In this document: positions 14,689 to 21,972 of the stretch, piece after piece
Layout of the letters: each line of letters starts with the position of its first letter
Position numbering within the stretch: position 1 is the stretch's first letter
Origin: a virus
Virus record (IMG/VR): IMGVR_UViG_3300029286_000230
Coordinates: 1-25,569 of that record
Reading direction: 5' to 3' (one strand)
Length of the DNA stretch: 25,569 bases
The notes under the pieces: model-generated
The model's input: only the letters and a program-made list of their open reading frames with translations
Told to the model about the DNA's origin: nothing
Databases searched by the model: none
Made by a program: the position numbers and the translations under genes

Positions 14689-15809
14689 AACTCTCCTTCC
14701 CAACCGTATCTCTCAATTACTGTTCCGCTTATTGGTATAAACCGTTTGCTTGCTATATCAAAGTTGAATCCTAGCTTTGCCAATGCACCGTAGTTCCTGT
14801 TTTTGCTGATTGTAACTAGGCTGTCAAAATCCTCCCTCTTTCGCTCGTCTGGTGTAAGCCTGTGAATTGTGAACACGTTGCTTGCCCTGTTGGTAATGTC
14901 CGATAGTCCAGCTACATTGTCGTTGTCATCACCTGTATCTCCCTTCTTTGGATGAGCTAACAGTATTACGTGTGCGTGTTCCTGATGTGCAAAGTCTACT
15001 AATTCCCCTGCAAAGTTCGATTGTTGCCTGAAATAATCACGTTCTCCGTCTTTAGTATATTTCGCCGTCATCAGATTGTCAACAAAAAATACGTTACAAC
15101 CGTAATATTTTTTTGCTGTTAAGAACCGTTCAAGTATGCTGTTCCTTTCGCTGGCTCTCTTAATCGAGTTATCGTACAAAATAAGCCTGTCCTTAAGCCA
15201 ACTCTTGATGCGCTGTTCGATGAAAGCATCTACCGTGTACCTGTCTGCACCAAACGGATCTATGTACTTGTTCATGTACGCACTACCAGCAGCTTGAGAT
15301 ACCGTCCAACTTTGAAACATTCCTGCGTTCAGTTCCCCTGAATAAAAGCAAACCCTTCCTCCTGCATTGATTACGTTGAGTGCGAACTGTCCTGCGATTG
15401 TCGACTTGCCCTCGCCGCGCTTGCCTGATATGATAGTCAGTTCCGTTTCGTACAATCCGCTTAATTTCTGGTCTATCAAACTAAATCCGCTTGCTATGCT
15501 TGCACCACGCTTTGGCGGTATGTACGTTCCTACGTTGATTAATCCTTCTGGCGCACCAGGCTGTTGCAGTTCGGCTATCCTGTCCATCAAGAACAAATCG
15601 TCTTTAAGTATTTCCTTTAGGTTCTGCGTATCTCCTGCCTTGTTGCAGGAAGTGCATCGCCATTGTCCTGTCAGTCCTTGAAAGTGAAAGCTGTATTCCT
15701 CGTTGCACAACGGACATTCCTTGAGTATATACCTGTCCTCAATCCAGCCGCCTGTGCCGAACAGTGAATATTGGCTTTCGGTTTCTTGCTTATTCGATTG
15801 GAATGTCAT
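14685..15809 (-). CDS. DnaB-type replicative helicase with N-terminal zinc ribbon (374 aa)
   Basis: Start ATG 15809 is chosen for its GGGGAG RBS. C32/C35 and C52/C55 form a primase-like zinc ribbon. After a linker, a RecA-fold helicase domain follows: Walker A SGKRGEGKST (128-137), the SGE glutamate (E159), Walker B VFFVDNL (240-246), and the sensor-like VILLAHPKK (281-289). A TOPRIM domain is absent, so this is a T7 gp4-like architecture lacking the primase core. The hexameric ring would unwind DNA at the phage fork. It overlaps the DUF4373-like gene upstream by 20 bases, suggesting coupled synthesis of helicase and its likely loader or initiator. Confidence 0.85.
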   Translation of the reverse strand: MTFQSNKQETESQYSLFGTGGWIEDRYILKECPLCNEEYSFHFQGLTGQWRCTSCNKAGDTQNLKEILKDDLFLMDRIAELQQPGAPEGLINVGTYIPPKRGASIASGFSLIDQKLSGLYETELTIISGKRGEGKSTIAGQFALNVINAGGRVCFYSGELNAGMFQSWTVSQAAGSAYMNKYIDPFGADRYTVDAFIEQRIKSWLKDRLILYDNSIKRASERNSILERFLTAKKYYGCNVFFVDNLMTAKYTKDGERDYFRQQSNFAGELVDFAHQEHAHVILLAHPKKGDTGDDNDNVAGLSDITNRASNVFTIHRLTPDERKREDFDSLVTISKNRNYGALAKLGFNFDIASKRFIPISGTVIERYGWEGEL

Positions 15810-16551
15810 CCAGCAAACTCCCCTTCTTGGCAAATGCGTTTAAGGGCATCTGCTCGTTCTTCTTTTCCCAAACTAGTATAGTTGCGTAATGTGACTTGTA
15901 GTGATCGCCCTTGCTTGCTATGTACTGATCCAGCTTGGTAATTCTATCTTCTGCACCTCTCTTTCCAAACCGTTCAACTAGCTTGTCATATTCATCTTGT
16001 GTTAATTTTACTTTGGAAAATTCACCGTGTATATTCTTTTCTTCTCTTATACTTTCCTTTGGTTTTATTTCCTTTACTTTACTTTGTGAGTTATTGTTGT
16101 CTATTTTTGAGTTATTGCATACATTAACCGTTTTCCCAATAGTTTTGATAAGGCAGTTCTTGTTTGATTCTGGAATATCTATTATCCAATAATCCAGTTC
16201 AATTGTAATTTCACTCCTCCTTTTTGTTGCTTCAATAAATCTTTTTTGTATTCCTGTTGATGTTAATATCTTATTGCCATTGTACTGTGATTCGTTAAAT
16301 ATTCCCCACTTGACACATTCGGATACAACATCAGTAATTAGGTTTATGTCTGCATTTACTCTGTTCTTGTATAGCAATAACTCTCTTTCCGTTAGTTTAG
16401 TGTAGTAACCGTTATCATAAATAATTTGCAGAAGTTTAACCCAAATTCCAAATCCAACAAGACCAAACTTAGCTTCAATTAATTTAACTTTGTCATCGCA
16501 ATTAACGTCTAGTGAAAAATAATCAAGTCCCTGCTTGAATGGTCTTGTCAT
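15790..16551 (-). CDS. DUF4373 / DnaD-like replication protein (253 aa)
   Basis: ATG 16551 follows GAAAGGAGAACACCAA. The N-terminal ~90 residues (MTRPFKQGLDYFSLDVNCDD and FGLVGFGIWVKLLQIIYDNG) match the winged-helix Lin1244/Lin1753-like N-domain (DUF4373) of phage replication proteins. An Asn/Lys-rich linker follows (~140-175), then a C-terminal helical segment (KLTQDEYDKLVERFGKRG to YATILVWEKKN) like those of phage replisome organisers. Sitting directly before the helicase, it probably binds origin DNA and loads the helicase. That role is inferred from position. Confidence 0.75.
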   Translation of the reverse strand: MTRPFKQGLDYFSLDVNCDDKVKLIEAKFGLVGFGIWVKLLQIIYDNGYYTKLTERELLLYKNRVNADINLITDVVSECVKWGIFNESQYNGNKILTSTGIQKRFIEATKRRSEITIELDYWIIDIPESNKNCLIKTIGKTVNVCNNSKIDNNNSQSKVKEIKPKESIREEKNIHGEFSKVKLTQDEYDKLVERFGKRGAEDRITKLDQYIASKGDHYKSHYATILVWEKKNEQMPLNAFAKKGSLLDDIPIE

Positions 16552-16566
16552 TTGGTGTTCTCCTTT

Positions 16567-16722
16567 CTATGCACCCATCTTTTTAATGCGCTCAAGTTCC
16601 TCGTCCGTAATTAACCATCTCTTACCAACTTTTACTGCGTTGATCCTCTTGGCTTTAATCAGCAACAAAACACCTCGATAGCTAAGTTTCAAATATTCAG
16701 CAACCTGTTCAATAGTATTCAC
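16567..16722 (-). CDS. Excisionase-type HTH DNA-binding protein (51 aa)
   Basis: GTG 16722 has a near-perfect AAGGAGGTGA RBS. The 51-residue product MNTIEQVAEYLKLSYRGVLL continues to VGKRWLITDEELERI, the compact winged-helix 'HTH_17' pattern of excisionase-like and MerR-type small proteins. A TATAAT-bearing promoter candidate lies just upstream, so it starts a transcription sub-unit that also includes the DUF4373-like gene and helicase. No integrase was seen, so a regulatory rather than excision role is likelier. It ends with TAG. Confidence 0.75.
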   Translation of the reverse strand: MNTIEQVAEYLKLSYRGVLLLIKAKRINAVKVGKRWLITDEELERIKKMGA

Positions 16723-16742
16723 AACAATCACCTCCTTACTCT

Positions 16743-16771
16743 ATTATAACATACGTGTCAAGTGGTGTAAC
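16743..16771 (-). promoter_or_regulatory. Internal leftward promoter candidate before HTH/replication genes
   Basis: On the minus strand GTTACA (16766-16771), a 17-base spacer and a perfect TATAAT (16743-16748) lie in the 52-base gap after the SSB gene. A TTGACA also occurs in the spacer but is too close to pair with this -10. Confidence 0.45.
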
Positions 16772-16774
16772 TAA

Positions 16775-17119
16775 TCAAATATCCCACGGCAAATCCGTAC
16801 TTGTATCTCTCGGCTTCTTCTTCGGTTCTTCTGCTTTTGGCTGCTCGTTGTTCCAATGTCCGATCTCTGCATCTGCCGTGAATCCCAAGTAAACCTTTTC
16901 GTTGTACTCCCTTGCTGTGAAGTCACGGATATTAGTCAATACAACTACGTCATCGTCTTTAATGTCTAAATCTTCCCAAACAGTGACTTCGTAGTATTGA
17001 TACTTATGTTTTACACCGTTGTCAACCTTGTCTGATATGGAAAAGCTAGTAATGTTCTTGTCTTTTGCTACTCTGTGCTTGACCTTCCTTGCAGTAAATT
17101 TGAATCCGTTTCTAATCAT
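16775..17119 (-). CDS. ssb: Single-stranded DNA-binding protein-like (114 aa)
   Basis: Start ATG 17119 sits seven bases after GGAGGAAG and overlaps the preceding stop. The beta-rich body (KYQYYEVTVWEDLDIKDDDV then VVLTNIRDFTAREYNEKVYL) and the acidic C-terminus TSTDLPWDI, the typical SSB interaction tip, support an SSB of OB-fold type, shorter than bacterial SSB (~170). It would coat ssDNA and recruit replication or annealing partners. It lies between the Bet annealase and helicase sub-clusters, as expected for recombination-dependent replication. Confidence 0.65.
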   Translation of the reverse strand: MIRNGFKFTARKVKHRVAKDKNITSFSISDKVDNGVKHKYQYYEVTVWEDLDIKDDDVVVLTNIRDFTAREYNEKVYLGFTADAEIGHWNNEQPKAEEPKKKPRDTSTDLPWDI

Positions 17120-17354
17120 TTTCTTCCTCCAATACATACTCGCTGTGTTCTATCAGCTTCTTGATTCCTTCTGCCTGAATGTGATTCTCTCCGAACCAGG
17201 TCTTTATGGTTAGTACATCACCTCTCCTATACTCGCCAAATGCCCTAATAGGCTTAACAATACGTATCTGTTTGCCTTCCAGCACTACCATTGACAACCT
17301 CGCTTGCTTCTGATATTGTATAGATGTGGCTTTCGCATGGCTGGTTTCATTCAC
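17112..17354 (-). CDS. Small hypothetical protein (80 aa)
   Basis: ATG 17354 lies directly behind GGGAGGAGGTGA. An internal ATG at 17291 is an alternative but lacks an RBS. The central part (LEGKQIRIVKPIRAFGEYRR, GDVLTIKTWFGENHIQAEG) looks like a small beta barrel or SH3-like fold. The end is acidic (LEEEND) and overlaps the SSB start by eight bases, suggesting coupled translation with SSB. No family is recognised. Confidence 0.62.
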   Translation of the reverse strand: MNETSHAKATSIQYQKQARLSMVVLEGKQIRIVKPIRAFGEYRRGDVLTIKTWFGENHIQAEGIKKLIEHSEYVLEEEND

Positions 17355-17371
17355 CTCCTCCCTTCCGCATT

Positions 17372-17400
17372 AAGGCACTCGGTTCTCCTACGAGTGCCTT
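17372..17400. terminator. Perfect 10-bp hairpin between Bet and the SSB-adjacent gene
   Basis: AAGGCACTCG (17372-17381) and CGAGTGCCTT (17391-17400) pair fully around nine bases. The leftward strand lacks a clear T-run after the stem (CCTTAATG), so it may be a partial terminator, an attenuator or an mRNA-processing or protecting stem within the leftward operon. Confidence 0.5.
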
Positions 17401-17418
17401 TTGCGTTGTCTGGATTAG

Positions 17419-18357
17419 TTACTTCATTTCAATCTGACCGTCAAATGGATTGTCCTTCAATTCGCTCATGAAGCTGTTGTCCAGCAAAGCAACCGCACGT
17501 TCTGCAACTCTGGCAATAGCATCGTCATCGTGTAGCGTAAGGTTCTGCCATGCAGACAGTTTAATCTGACCGATAACCTTTGTCTTTTTTTCGCCAGTAG
17601 GTAGCGTCAAAGTGAAGTTACTGGAGAGAAAATCAGCATCTGACAGGTCTAATAGGTCCAGCATCGGATTAGACGGCTCTGGCGTGACCGTGGTGACGTT
17701 TGATGCAATATGTACTGGTGTTATGTCTGCCACTACCTCGGATACGTCCACAGGGCTTGCAGGAAGGTTCTTCTCGTCAATGCCCATTTCCTCCGGCTCA
17801 TACATTCCGGCTAAATCCTCTGGAAACGCTTCACGTAACGCTTGGCACAATGCAACCTTCCGAATCATGGTCGATGGCTTATTTTTCCAGTTGCTTTTAG
17901 GCTTGCCATCTTCACCCTTCAAGCAGTATTCGTCAAAAGATACTTCGTGCATGATTGATTGACTGCCAGCAGCGGTTACTTTAACTACCTTGCACCAACC
18001 ACCGACAAGTTCTTCTCTAGGCAACAGCATAGAACCGGCTCGTCTGTCAATCTTCGCTTCACGATTGATTACCGTGATTCCTGCTTCGTGTCCACCGTAG
18101 GTTGTGTTGGATAATGCTTTCTTGAGTATTGCGTCTTTGCCAACTACCATTGTGGCCGGTTGACTGCCGTACTTGATTAGATACGCTTCACGCAAAAACG
18201 GATTAAGCCCTCTGTATTTGCACAGTTCCTGAAACAGAACTATCTCCTGATCCGTCAGATTGTTTGCGCTACCAGCTACCAGATATTTCTTCACAGTATC
18301 CGCTGTAAGCATTACCTCTTGTCCACCGCTTGTGTATTTTACAATTTCGTTGCTCAT
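17419..18357 (-). CDS. bet: Bet single-strand annealing recombinase (312 aa)
   Basis: This is a Red-beta/Bet-type annealase that pairs complementary single strands in recombination. Residues ~20-190 carry the family core: LTDQEIVLFQELCKYRGLNP, FLREAYLIKYG, MVVGKDAILKKA, GGWCKVVKV and the closing MIRKVALCQALREAFPED. The C-terminal ~110 residues are variable and partly acidic, as in the family. Start ATG 18357 overlaps the RNA-ligase stop (ATGA). A Gam-like gene is two genes upstream and an SSB two genes downstream. No exonuclease partner lies in this window. Confidence 0.88.
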   Translation of the reverse strand: MSNEIVKYTSGGQEVMLTADTVKKYLVAGSANNLTDQEIVLFQELCKYRGLNPFLREAYLIKYGSQPATMVVGKDAILKKALSNTTYGGHEAGITVINREAKIDRRAGSMLLPREELVGGWCKVVKVTAAGSQSIMHEVSFDEYCLKGEDGKPKSNWKNKPSTMIRKVALCQALREAFPEDLAGMYEPEEMGIDEKNLPASPVDVSEVVADITPVHIASNVTTVTPEPSNPMLDLLDLSDADFLSSNFTLTLPTGEKKTKVIGQIKLSAWQNLTLHDDDAIARVAERAVALLDNSFMSELKDNPFDGQIEMK

Positions 18358-18908
18358 TTTAGTTCTCCTTTAATTATTGATTTTGGTGCTTCATCATTTT
18401 CTATTGTTGCCTTAAAATACAAATTTCCAGCCACATGATAAACAACAATTCCCTCTGGACGCATAAACCCTTCGACAGCTATGCTCCCATATGTTTTTAG
18501 AAATTGCAAACACTCATTTATTTTTTGAGTAGAGAATAATCCTTGATATAATATTGGAACAACACCACAACAACCTGGTCTAATTGAATCGTCCGTCCAA
18601 ATAGATGTATTAAATAGCGCAAATCTTTTTTCTTTCAAACCATAAGAACGCTGTATTTTTCGTCCATACCATTCACCAAAATGATGACCCTTTCCAAGTT
18701 TCATTAGTTCTTCTTTGTGTTCATGCGCCCATGTAGAAAATCCCATGTTATCATCTGTTGGTGTAATCCATCTTGTTCTACTACCAGTAAAAAAATCTCC
18801 TTTATCTGTAATGTAAATTTGTGCGTTTGTACCATCAATCTTTTCCGTAACAACACACTCACGATTTAATCTTGGTATTTTACCAAATGGCGTAAACTCA
18901 AAATTCAT
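18354..18908 (-). CDS. RNA ligase-family nucleotidyltransferase (184 aa)
   Basis: All core ligase motifs are visible: motif I EKIDGTN with adenylated K23, motif III FGEWYG (77-82), IIIa FALFN (96-100), motif IV EGIVVY (152-157) and motif V YFKATIE with K166. This matches the RNA_ligase family (Rnl2-type) rather than NAD-dependent DNA ligase. At 184 residues it is a bare catalytic domain without a C-terminal module. It would seal nicks in RNA or nucleic acid, perhaps repairing tRNA cut by host defences, though joining of DNA ends cannot be excluded. It sits between Gam-like and Bet genes. Confidence 0.85.
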   Translation of the reverse strand: MNFEFTPFGKIPRLNRECVVTEKIDGTNAQIYITDKGDFFTGSRTRWITPTDDNMGFSTWAHEHKEELMKLGKGHHFGEWYGRKIQRSYGLKEKRFALFNTSIWTDDSIRPGCCGVVPILYQGLFSTQKINECLQFLKTYGSIAVEGFMRPEGIVVYHVAGNLYFKATIENDEAPKSIIKGELK

Positions 18909-18917
18909 TCTTCTACC

Positions 18918-19466
18918 TCACTCCGTCAATTTGAAATCAATCTTGTCCATCGTTTCTGTTACCGACACACCATCGACTACTACACCGTCCTCGCCCATAA
19001 TTGCGCTACCTCCTGCAAACGCAAGTTTTTCTTTGAGTTCTGCCCACTTGACACCTTCAACTTCCCTTGTCTTGATAAATTCGTTGTATCCGTTGTCTTT
19101 AAGCCATGCAACCAGGTCTGATTCCGTGTAGTCGATCTTAGTCTTGCCGTAGGTCAATGTTATTGTTCCTGATGGCAACTTGTAAACCAGCTTTGTCTTG
19201 AGTTCTTTCTTGTTCTCCCTTCCTGAAAAAAAGTCTTTCAGCCTGTAATAATAATAATCCGTGTCACGCTTCATGCGATCCGTGTAAGCGTCAATTTTGG
19301 TTTGATAGCGGTCTATCTGTTCTTGGCATACCGCAATCAACCGCTTATAGTCTGCTTCTATGTCCCTAATGTGATTGATAGCCCTTTCAGCCATCAAATC
19401 GTCTTTGATTACTTCTGCCTGTTCGTCCTCAAATTCTTCTTCCATGCGCTCGAAATCGTCAAGCAT
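18918..19466 (-). CDS. Gam-like host-nuclease inhibitor / Gp157-like protein (182 aa)
   Basis: ATG 19466 has an ACGGAGG RBS and overlaps the upstream stop. The first ~95 residues are an acidic then coiled-coil region (MLDDFERMEEEFEDEQAEVI, EQIDRYQTKIDAY). The C-terminal part has KLVYKLPSGTITLTYGKTKI, a VAWLKDNGYNEFIK helix and an ending DGVSVTETMDKIDFKL, the layout of Mu Gam-like and Gp157 families. Such proteins shield linear DNA ends from host RecBCD/AddAB-type nucleases. Linkage to Bet supports this. Choosing between the two related families by eye is uncertain. Confidence 0.72.
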   Translation of the reverse strand: MLDDFERMEEEFEDEQAEVIKDDLMAERAINHIRDIEADYKRLIAVCQEQIDRYQTKIDAYTDRMKRDTDYYYYRLKDFFSGRENKKELKTKLVYKLPSGTITLTYGKTKIDYTESDLVAWLKDNGYNEFIKTREVEGVKWAELKEKLAFAGGSAIMGEDGVVVDGVSVTETMDKIDFKLTE

Positions 19467-19758
19467 CGTCTACCTCCGTTCTAGGCGTAGCAACACACAA
19501 GTATGCATCAGACCAATCGAAAAGCTGTCCGCAGTTCTGGCAATAGTCGTATGCGCTGTAGCCCATGTACTTGTTGCAGGCTGGGCAATATCCGATAACA
19601 TTTTGCATAGGCGTTCCGTCTTTGTTCGTTCCCCTGAAAAGTTGATACGGTTTCTTGGCAATATCCCTGTCAGTCACTTTCCATTCTCCTTCCACTTCCC
19701 TTAGATAGTTGCTTTCGTGAATCTGCAATACTCTCGCATCATCGTTTCTGTATTCCAT
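19459..19758 (-). CDS. Zinc-ribbon hypothetical protein (99 aa)
   Basis: ATG 19758 follows CTAGGAGGGAGCACA. A longer in-frame start at 19791 lacks this. The C-terminal half contains CPACNKYMGYSAYDYCQNCG, a CxxC...CxxC zinc ribbon around residues 58-77. The N-terminal half (RDIAKKPYQLFRGTNKDG) is polar. The end overlaps the Gam-like start. Function unknown. Confidence 0.7.
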   Translation of the reverse strand: MEYRNDDARVLQIHESNYLREVEGEWKVTDRDIAKKPYQLFRGTNKDGTPMQNVIGYCPACNKYMGYSAYDYCQNCGQLFDWSDAYLCVATPRTEVDDA

Positions 19759-19790
19759 TGTGCTCCCTCCTAGTACATTAGATACTATCA

Positions 19791-20018
19791 CTAGTCATCT
19801 GCTATTTCAAGCCTTTTTACTCGGATTTTACCTCCCGTTTTCAGTTTGTTGTCAATGATAACTGATCCTGCTGGGATTAGGTAGATGTCACCCACTGCGA
19901 TGACACCTACCAACCGTCCATCTTGGATTGCTCTGTAGATGGGCTGTGCGTTTCTGAATCCGCATCGCTGTCTGAATTGGTCTACTGTGAAGTACGATCC
20001 ACCAGGAATGCGAATCAT
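19791..20018 (-). CDS. Small MerR/HTH-like protein (75 aa)
   Basis: ATG 20018 overlaps the preceding stop as ATGA. The product (MIRIPGGSYFTVDQFRQRCG, then AQPIYRAIQDGRLVGVIAVG, DIYLIPAGSVI) resembles the compact helix-wing fold of HTH_17/MerR-type proteins, where a short helix pair is followed by a 'GRLxGxxxGxxxxIP' wing. It may be a small DNA-binding regulator. The Cys and the basic tail (KIRVKRLEIADD) add little. Confidence 0.6.
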   Translation of the reverse strand: MIRIPGGSYFTVDQFRQRCGFRNAQPIYRAIQDGRLVGVIAVGDIYLIPAGSVIIDNKLKTGGKIRVKRLEIADD

Positions 20019-20422
20019 TTGTAATCACTCCACAACTTTTTCTGAATCCATAAAATAAAATGCGCCAGAGAAAATCCAGTTACAATGCTTAAAAACAACA
20101 TTTCCTTTTTCAGATAAAACATCAAGGTTAAAATTCCAACAACGACTAACCACATTAGAGTTGCCTGTACCCAATCGCCAACCTTGATTGACGGTTCAGC
20201 TGCTTTCTCAACCGGCTTTTCAACCTTCTCAAGCAGATCGACATACACATGAGTATCGCCAATCTTTATGCAGAAATCAGGCCGGCAGATGGCATCAATG
20301 GTCAGTTCCTTTCCGTTCAGTTTGCCAACCGATTGTTTACGATAGTATTCCAATAATTTGAATGTACGTTCCTTGTAAAACTCTTTTTTCAGTCTGACTT
20401 TATCGCCTACGTTAAATTCCAT
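20015..20422 (-). CDS. Two-helix membrane protein with N-terminal beta domain (135 aa)
   Basis: ATG 20422 follows AAGGAGATTTGAA. The N-terminal ~68 residues (EFNVGDKVRLKKEFYKERTF to IGDTHVYVDLLEKV) look like a small SH3/KOW-type barrel. A charged linker follows, then two hydrophobic helices at ~87-103 and ~106-124 (LMWLVVVGILTLMFYL; FLSIVTGFSLAHFILWI) and a basic tail. A cytoplasmic domain tethered to the membrane is a likely layout. No known family; possibilities include superinfection exclusion or host take-over proteins. Confidence 0.62.
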   Translation of the reverse strand: MEFNVGDKVRLKKEFYKERTFKLLEYYRKQSVGKLNGKELTIDAICRPDFCIKIGDTHVYVDLLEKVEKPVEKAAEPSIKVGDWVQATLMWLVVVGILTLMFYLKKEMLFLSIVTGFSLAHFILWIQKKLWSDYK

Positions 20423-20423
20423 T

Positions 20424-20621
20424 TCAAATCTCCTTCATTAATTTGTATAATGCGTTTTTCTTCTGTTCTGTAGTCATTAGTTGATTATTAATTGCGTTTT
20501 CTGTTAATGACCTTACCAAGATATCAATGGCGGTTTCGGATAAATTAGGATACTTGCGCTTGAATCGCTCGATCAATTCCAGTTCTATTTCCTCAATCTC
20601 CTTTCGTAAATCATATTTCAT
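20424..20621 (-). CDS. Small helical protein (65 aa)
   Basis: The start ATG 20621 has AGGAGG 10 bases upstream. The 65-residue charged helical product begins MKYDLRKEIEEIELELIERF. It is the first gene after the divergent promoter region at 20641-20744, so it would be transcribed from the leftward promoter there. Function unknown. Confidence 0.65.
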   Translation of the reverse strand: MKYDLRKEIEEIELELIERFKRKYPNLSETAIDILVRSLTENAINNQLMTTEQKKNALYKLMKEI

Positions 20622-20640
20622 GCCTGCTTACCTCCTTTCT

Positions 20641-20688
20641 TGTAAATGAATTTACATTTATACTAATACAGCATCAGCCGATTGTCAA
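20641..20688 (-). promoter_or_regulatory. Leftward promoter with palindromic operator-like site
   Basis: On the minus strand TTGACA (20683-20688), a 17-base spacer and TAGTAT (20660-20665) lead toward the gene starting at 20621. Immediately downstream is a perfect palindrome TGTAAAT-GA-ATTTACA (20641-20656), well placed to be a repressor site covering the transcription start. Confidence 0.6.
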
Positions 20689-20711
20689 CACTTTTATAAC
20701 CAATTTTGCGA

Positions 20712-20744
20712 CTATTTGTAAATAGATGTTTTTGATGGTATAAT
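20712..20744 (+). promoter_or_regulatory. Rightward promoter of the terminase-like HTH gene, with palindrome over -35
   Basis: TTGTAA (20716-20721), 17 bases, TATAAT (20739-20744) with TG at 20736-20737 form an extended, strong promoter. CTATTT-GT-AAATAG (20712-20725) is a perfect palindrome overlapping the -35 and shares the TGTAAAT core with the operator-like site on the leftward side. Confidence 0.65.
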
Positions 20745-20766
20745 TTAGTCGAAAGCTGGTGAATTA

Positions 20767-21291
20767 ATGTCTAAGAAATACAGCAAGGATAAGTCGGAAA
20801 TGCCTATAGCAGTAGATAAATCAGTCTATGACGTAGCAATTGACTATGCACTAATAGATTATATAGCATCAAAGCATATGCTTACCAGGTGGCACGAGGA
20901 AAATGACGGATTAAAAAAATCACATAGCATTTCGCTACTTTCAGAAGGCTGGACTAATGCGGAAATAGCTAAGGGGCTTGGAATAACTCGTTCAACTATG
21001 GAAATTTGGTCTGAATCTGACGAGTTATACAAGAAATGCCTGGAATTTGTGCATCAGATCAAAGTTAAAGACACAGAGCAAATGGCTTGGAAAATTGCTC
21101 TTGATAATCCTAATGCAACTAATGAAAGAGCGATGGTGATTAAGGCTGAAATTCCTAAATACAGAGAAAATGCTATCGCTCCTGGTGCAAATGTAACTAT
21201 GTTAAGAATTAGCCTGAATGGGAATGACCTTGACGTTTCTGCCAATTTCAAACCCATTCAAACAGCTTTACCAGATGCAGACGATGATTAA
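20767..21291 (+). CDS. Terminase small subunit-like / HTH DNA-binding protein (174 aa)
   Basis: This is the only plus-strand gene inside the leftward cluster. Residues ~62-88 (GWTNAEIAKGLGITRSTMEI WSES) form a homeodomain-like HTH of the type in phage small terminase subunits. It is followed by helices (QMAWKIALDNPNATNERAM) and an EIPKYRENAIAPG segment, also common in small terminases, then a strand and an acidic tail (ALPDADDD). If a terminase subunit it would recognise the packaging site. Its isolation and private, palindrome-flanked promoter equally suit a regulator. The RBS is weak (GGTGAATTA). It converges on the next gene with three bases between the stop codons. Confidence 0.6.
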   Translation: MSKKYSKDKSEMPIAVDKSVYDVAIDYALIDYIASKHMLTRWHEENDGLKKSHSISLLSEGWTNAEIAKGLGITRSTMEIWSESDELYKKCLEFVHQIKVKDTEQMAWKIALDNPNATNERAMVIKAEIPKYRENAIAPGANVTMLRISLNGNDLDVSANFKPIQTALPDADDD

Positions 21292-21294
21292 AGG

Positions 21295-21660
21295 TTAATC
21301 CCATTTTGTTTTGCAGTATTCACATTTATTGCTAGTTAATGGCGCGCCACAGTTATTACAATTTGATCTTTTAATTTTAGGTTTTTTATCCCATGTTCCC
21401 CATTCGAATAAAGGATTAAATGTACTTGTAACTAGGGATTTAGAATCATACAGCCATTTAAGTCCTTCTGGATCGTCATAAGAGTATTCCCAAGAAACAA
21501 CAGTATCCTTCAAATTAAGAAATTCCCAATCGCAAATTCTAACACGATAACCAATAGAAACAAGATAATCAATTCTTGACTGATCTAAAACGCCAAATAA
21601 CCATACATTAGGCTTTTTTCTCCATTTTCTGATTTTAATTCTAAAGTTTATCCACAACAT
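21295..21660 (-). CDS. Hypothetical protein with C-terminal zinc ribbon (121 aa)
   Basis: ATG 21660 has a GAGGAAT RBS. The N-terminus is basic (NFRIKIRKWRKKPNVWLFG), the middle contains aromatic-rich sequence, and the C-terminus CNNCGAPLTSNKCEYC (about residues 101-116) is a clear zinc ribbon. No family is recognised. It is convergent with the terminase-like gene, with no terminator visible between them. Confidence 0.68.
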   Translation of the reverse strand: MLWINFRIKIRKWRKKPNVWLFGVLDQSRIDYLVSIGYRVRICDWEFLNLKDTVVSWEYSYDDPEGLKWLYDSKSLVTSTFNPLFEWGTWDKKPKIKRSNCNNCGAPLTSNKCEYCKTKWD

Positions 21661-21688
21661 TTTATTATTCCTCGCATTAAATCAACGA

Positions 21689-21862
21689 TTAAAGATAGCT
21701 GTCAAAACACGGCTGAATACTGTATATTTCAATAAAACTCCTTCCAACTCCGAACTGATCCGATAATATGGCTCTGATTTCATTGTATCTATCAGTATCC
21801 AAAGTGATTTCTCCTTCAAATGATGTACTATGGCATTGTACTATGTATTTGATGATCCACAT
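21689..21862 (-). CDS. Small hypothetical protein (57 aa)
   Basis: CAGGAGGGTTTAAT precedes ATG 21862. The 57-residue product begins MWIIKYIVQCHSTSFEGEIT and ends IYSIQPCFDSYL. No family or motif is recognised. The gene lies one base from the preceding small gene's stop, in a row of short, well-signalled genes. Confidence 0.65.
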   Translation of the reverse strand: MWIIKYIVQCHSTSFEGEITLDTDRYNEIRAILSDQFGVGRSFIEIYSIQPCFDSYL

Positions 21863-21863
21863 A

Positions 21864-21971
21864 TTAAACCCTCCTGATATTGACTGTTTTAAGCCTGAAT
21901 GTCGGCCGGCTGTGCCTGATTATCCTGATCCAAATGCTGCCGATTGTAAAAGCTTTTCGACTGTTTTTCAT
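21864..21971 (-). CDS. Small basic peptide (35 aa)
   Basis: ATG 21971 follows GGGAGG and begins one base after the upstream stop. The peptide MKNSRKAFTIGSIWIRIIRH continues SRPTFRLKTVNIRRV, strongly basic with hydrophobic stretches. It could be membrane- or nucleic-acid-interacting. Support is from RBS and spacing only. Confidence 0.4.
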   Translation of the reverse strand: MKNSRKAFTIGSIWIRIIRHSRPTFRLKTVNIRRV

Positions 21972-21972
21972 T

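Noticed and set aside
16743-16760. TTGACA...TATAAT promoter with TTGACA as -35
   Set aside because: Only seven bases separate the two hexamers; the upstream GTTACA at 17 bases is the workable partner.
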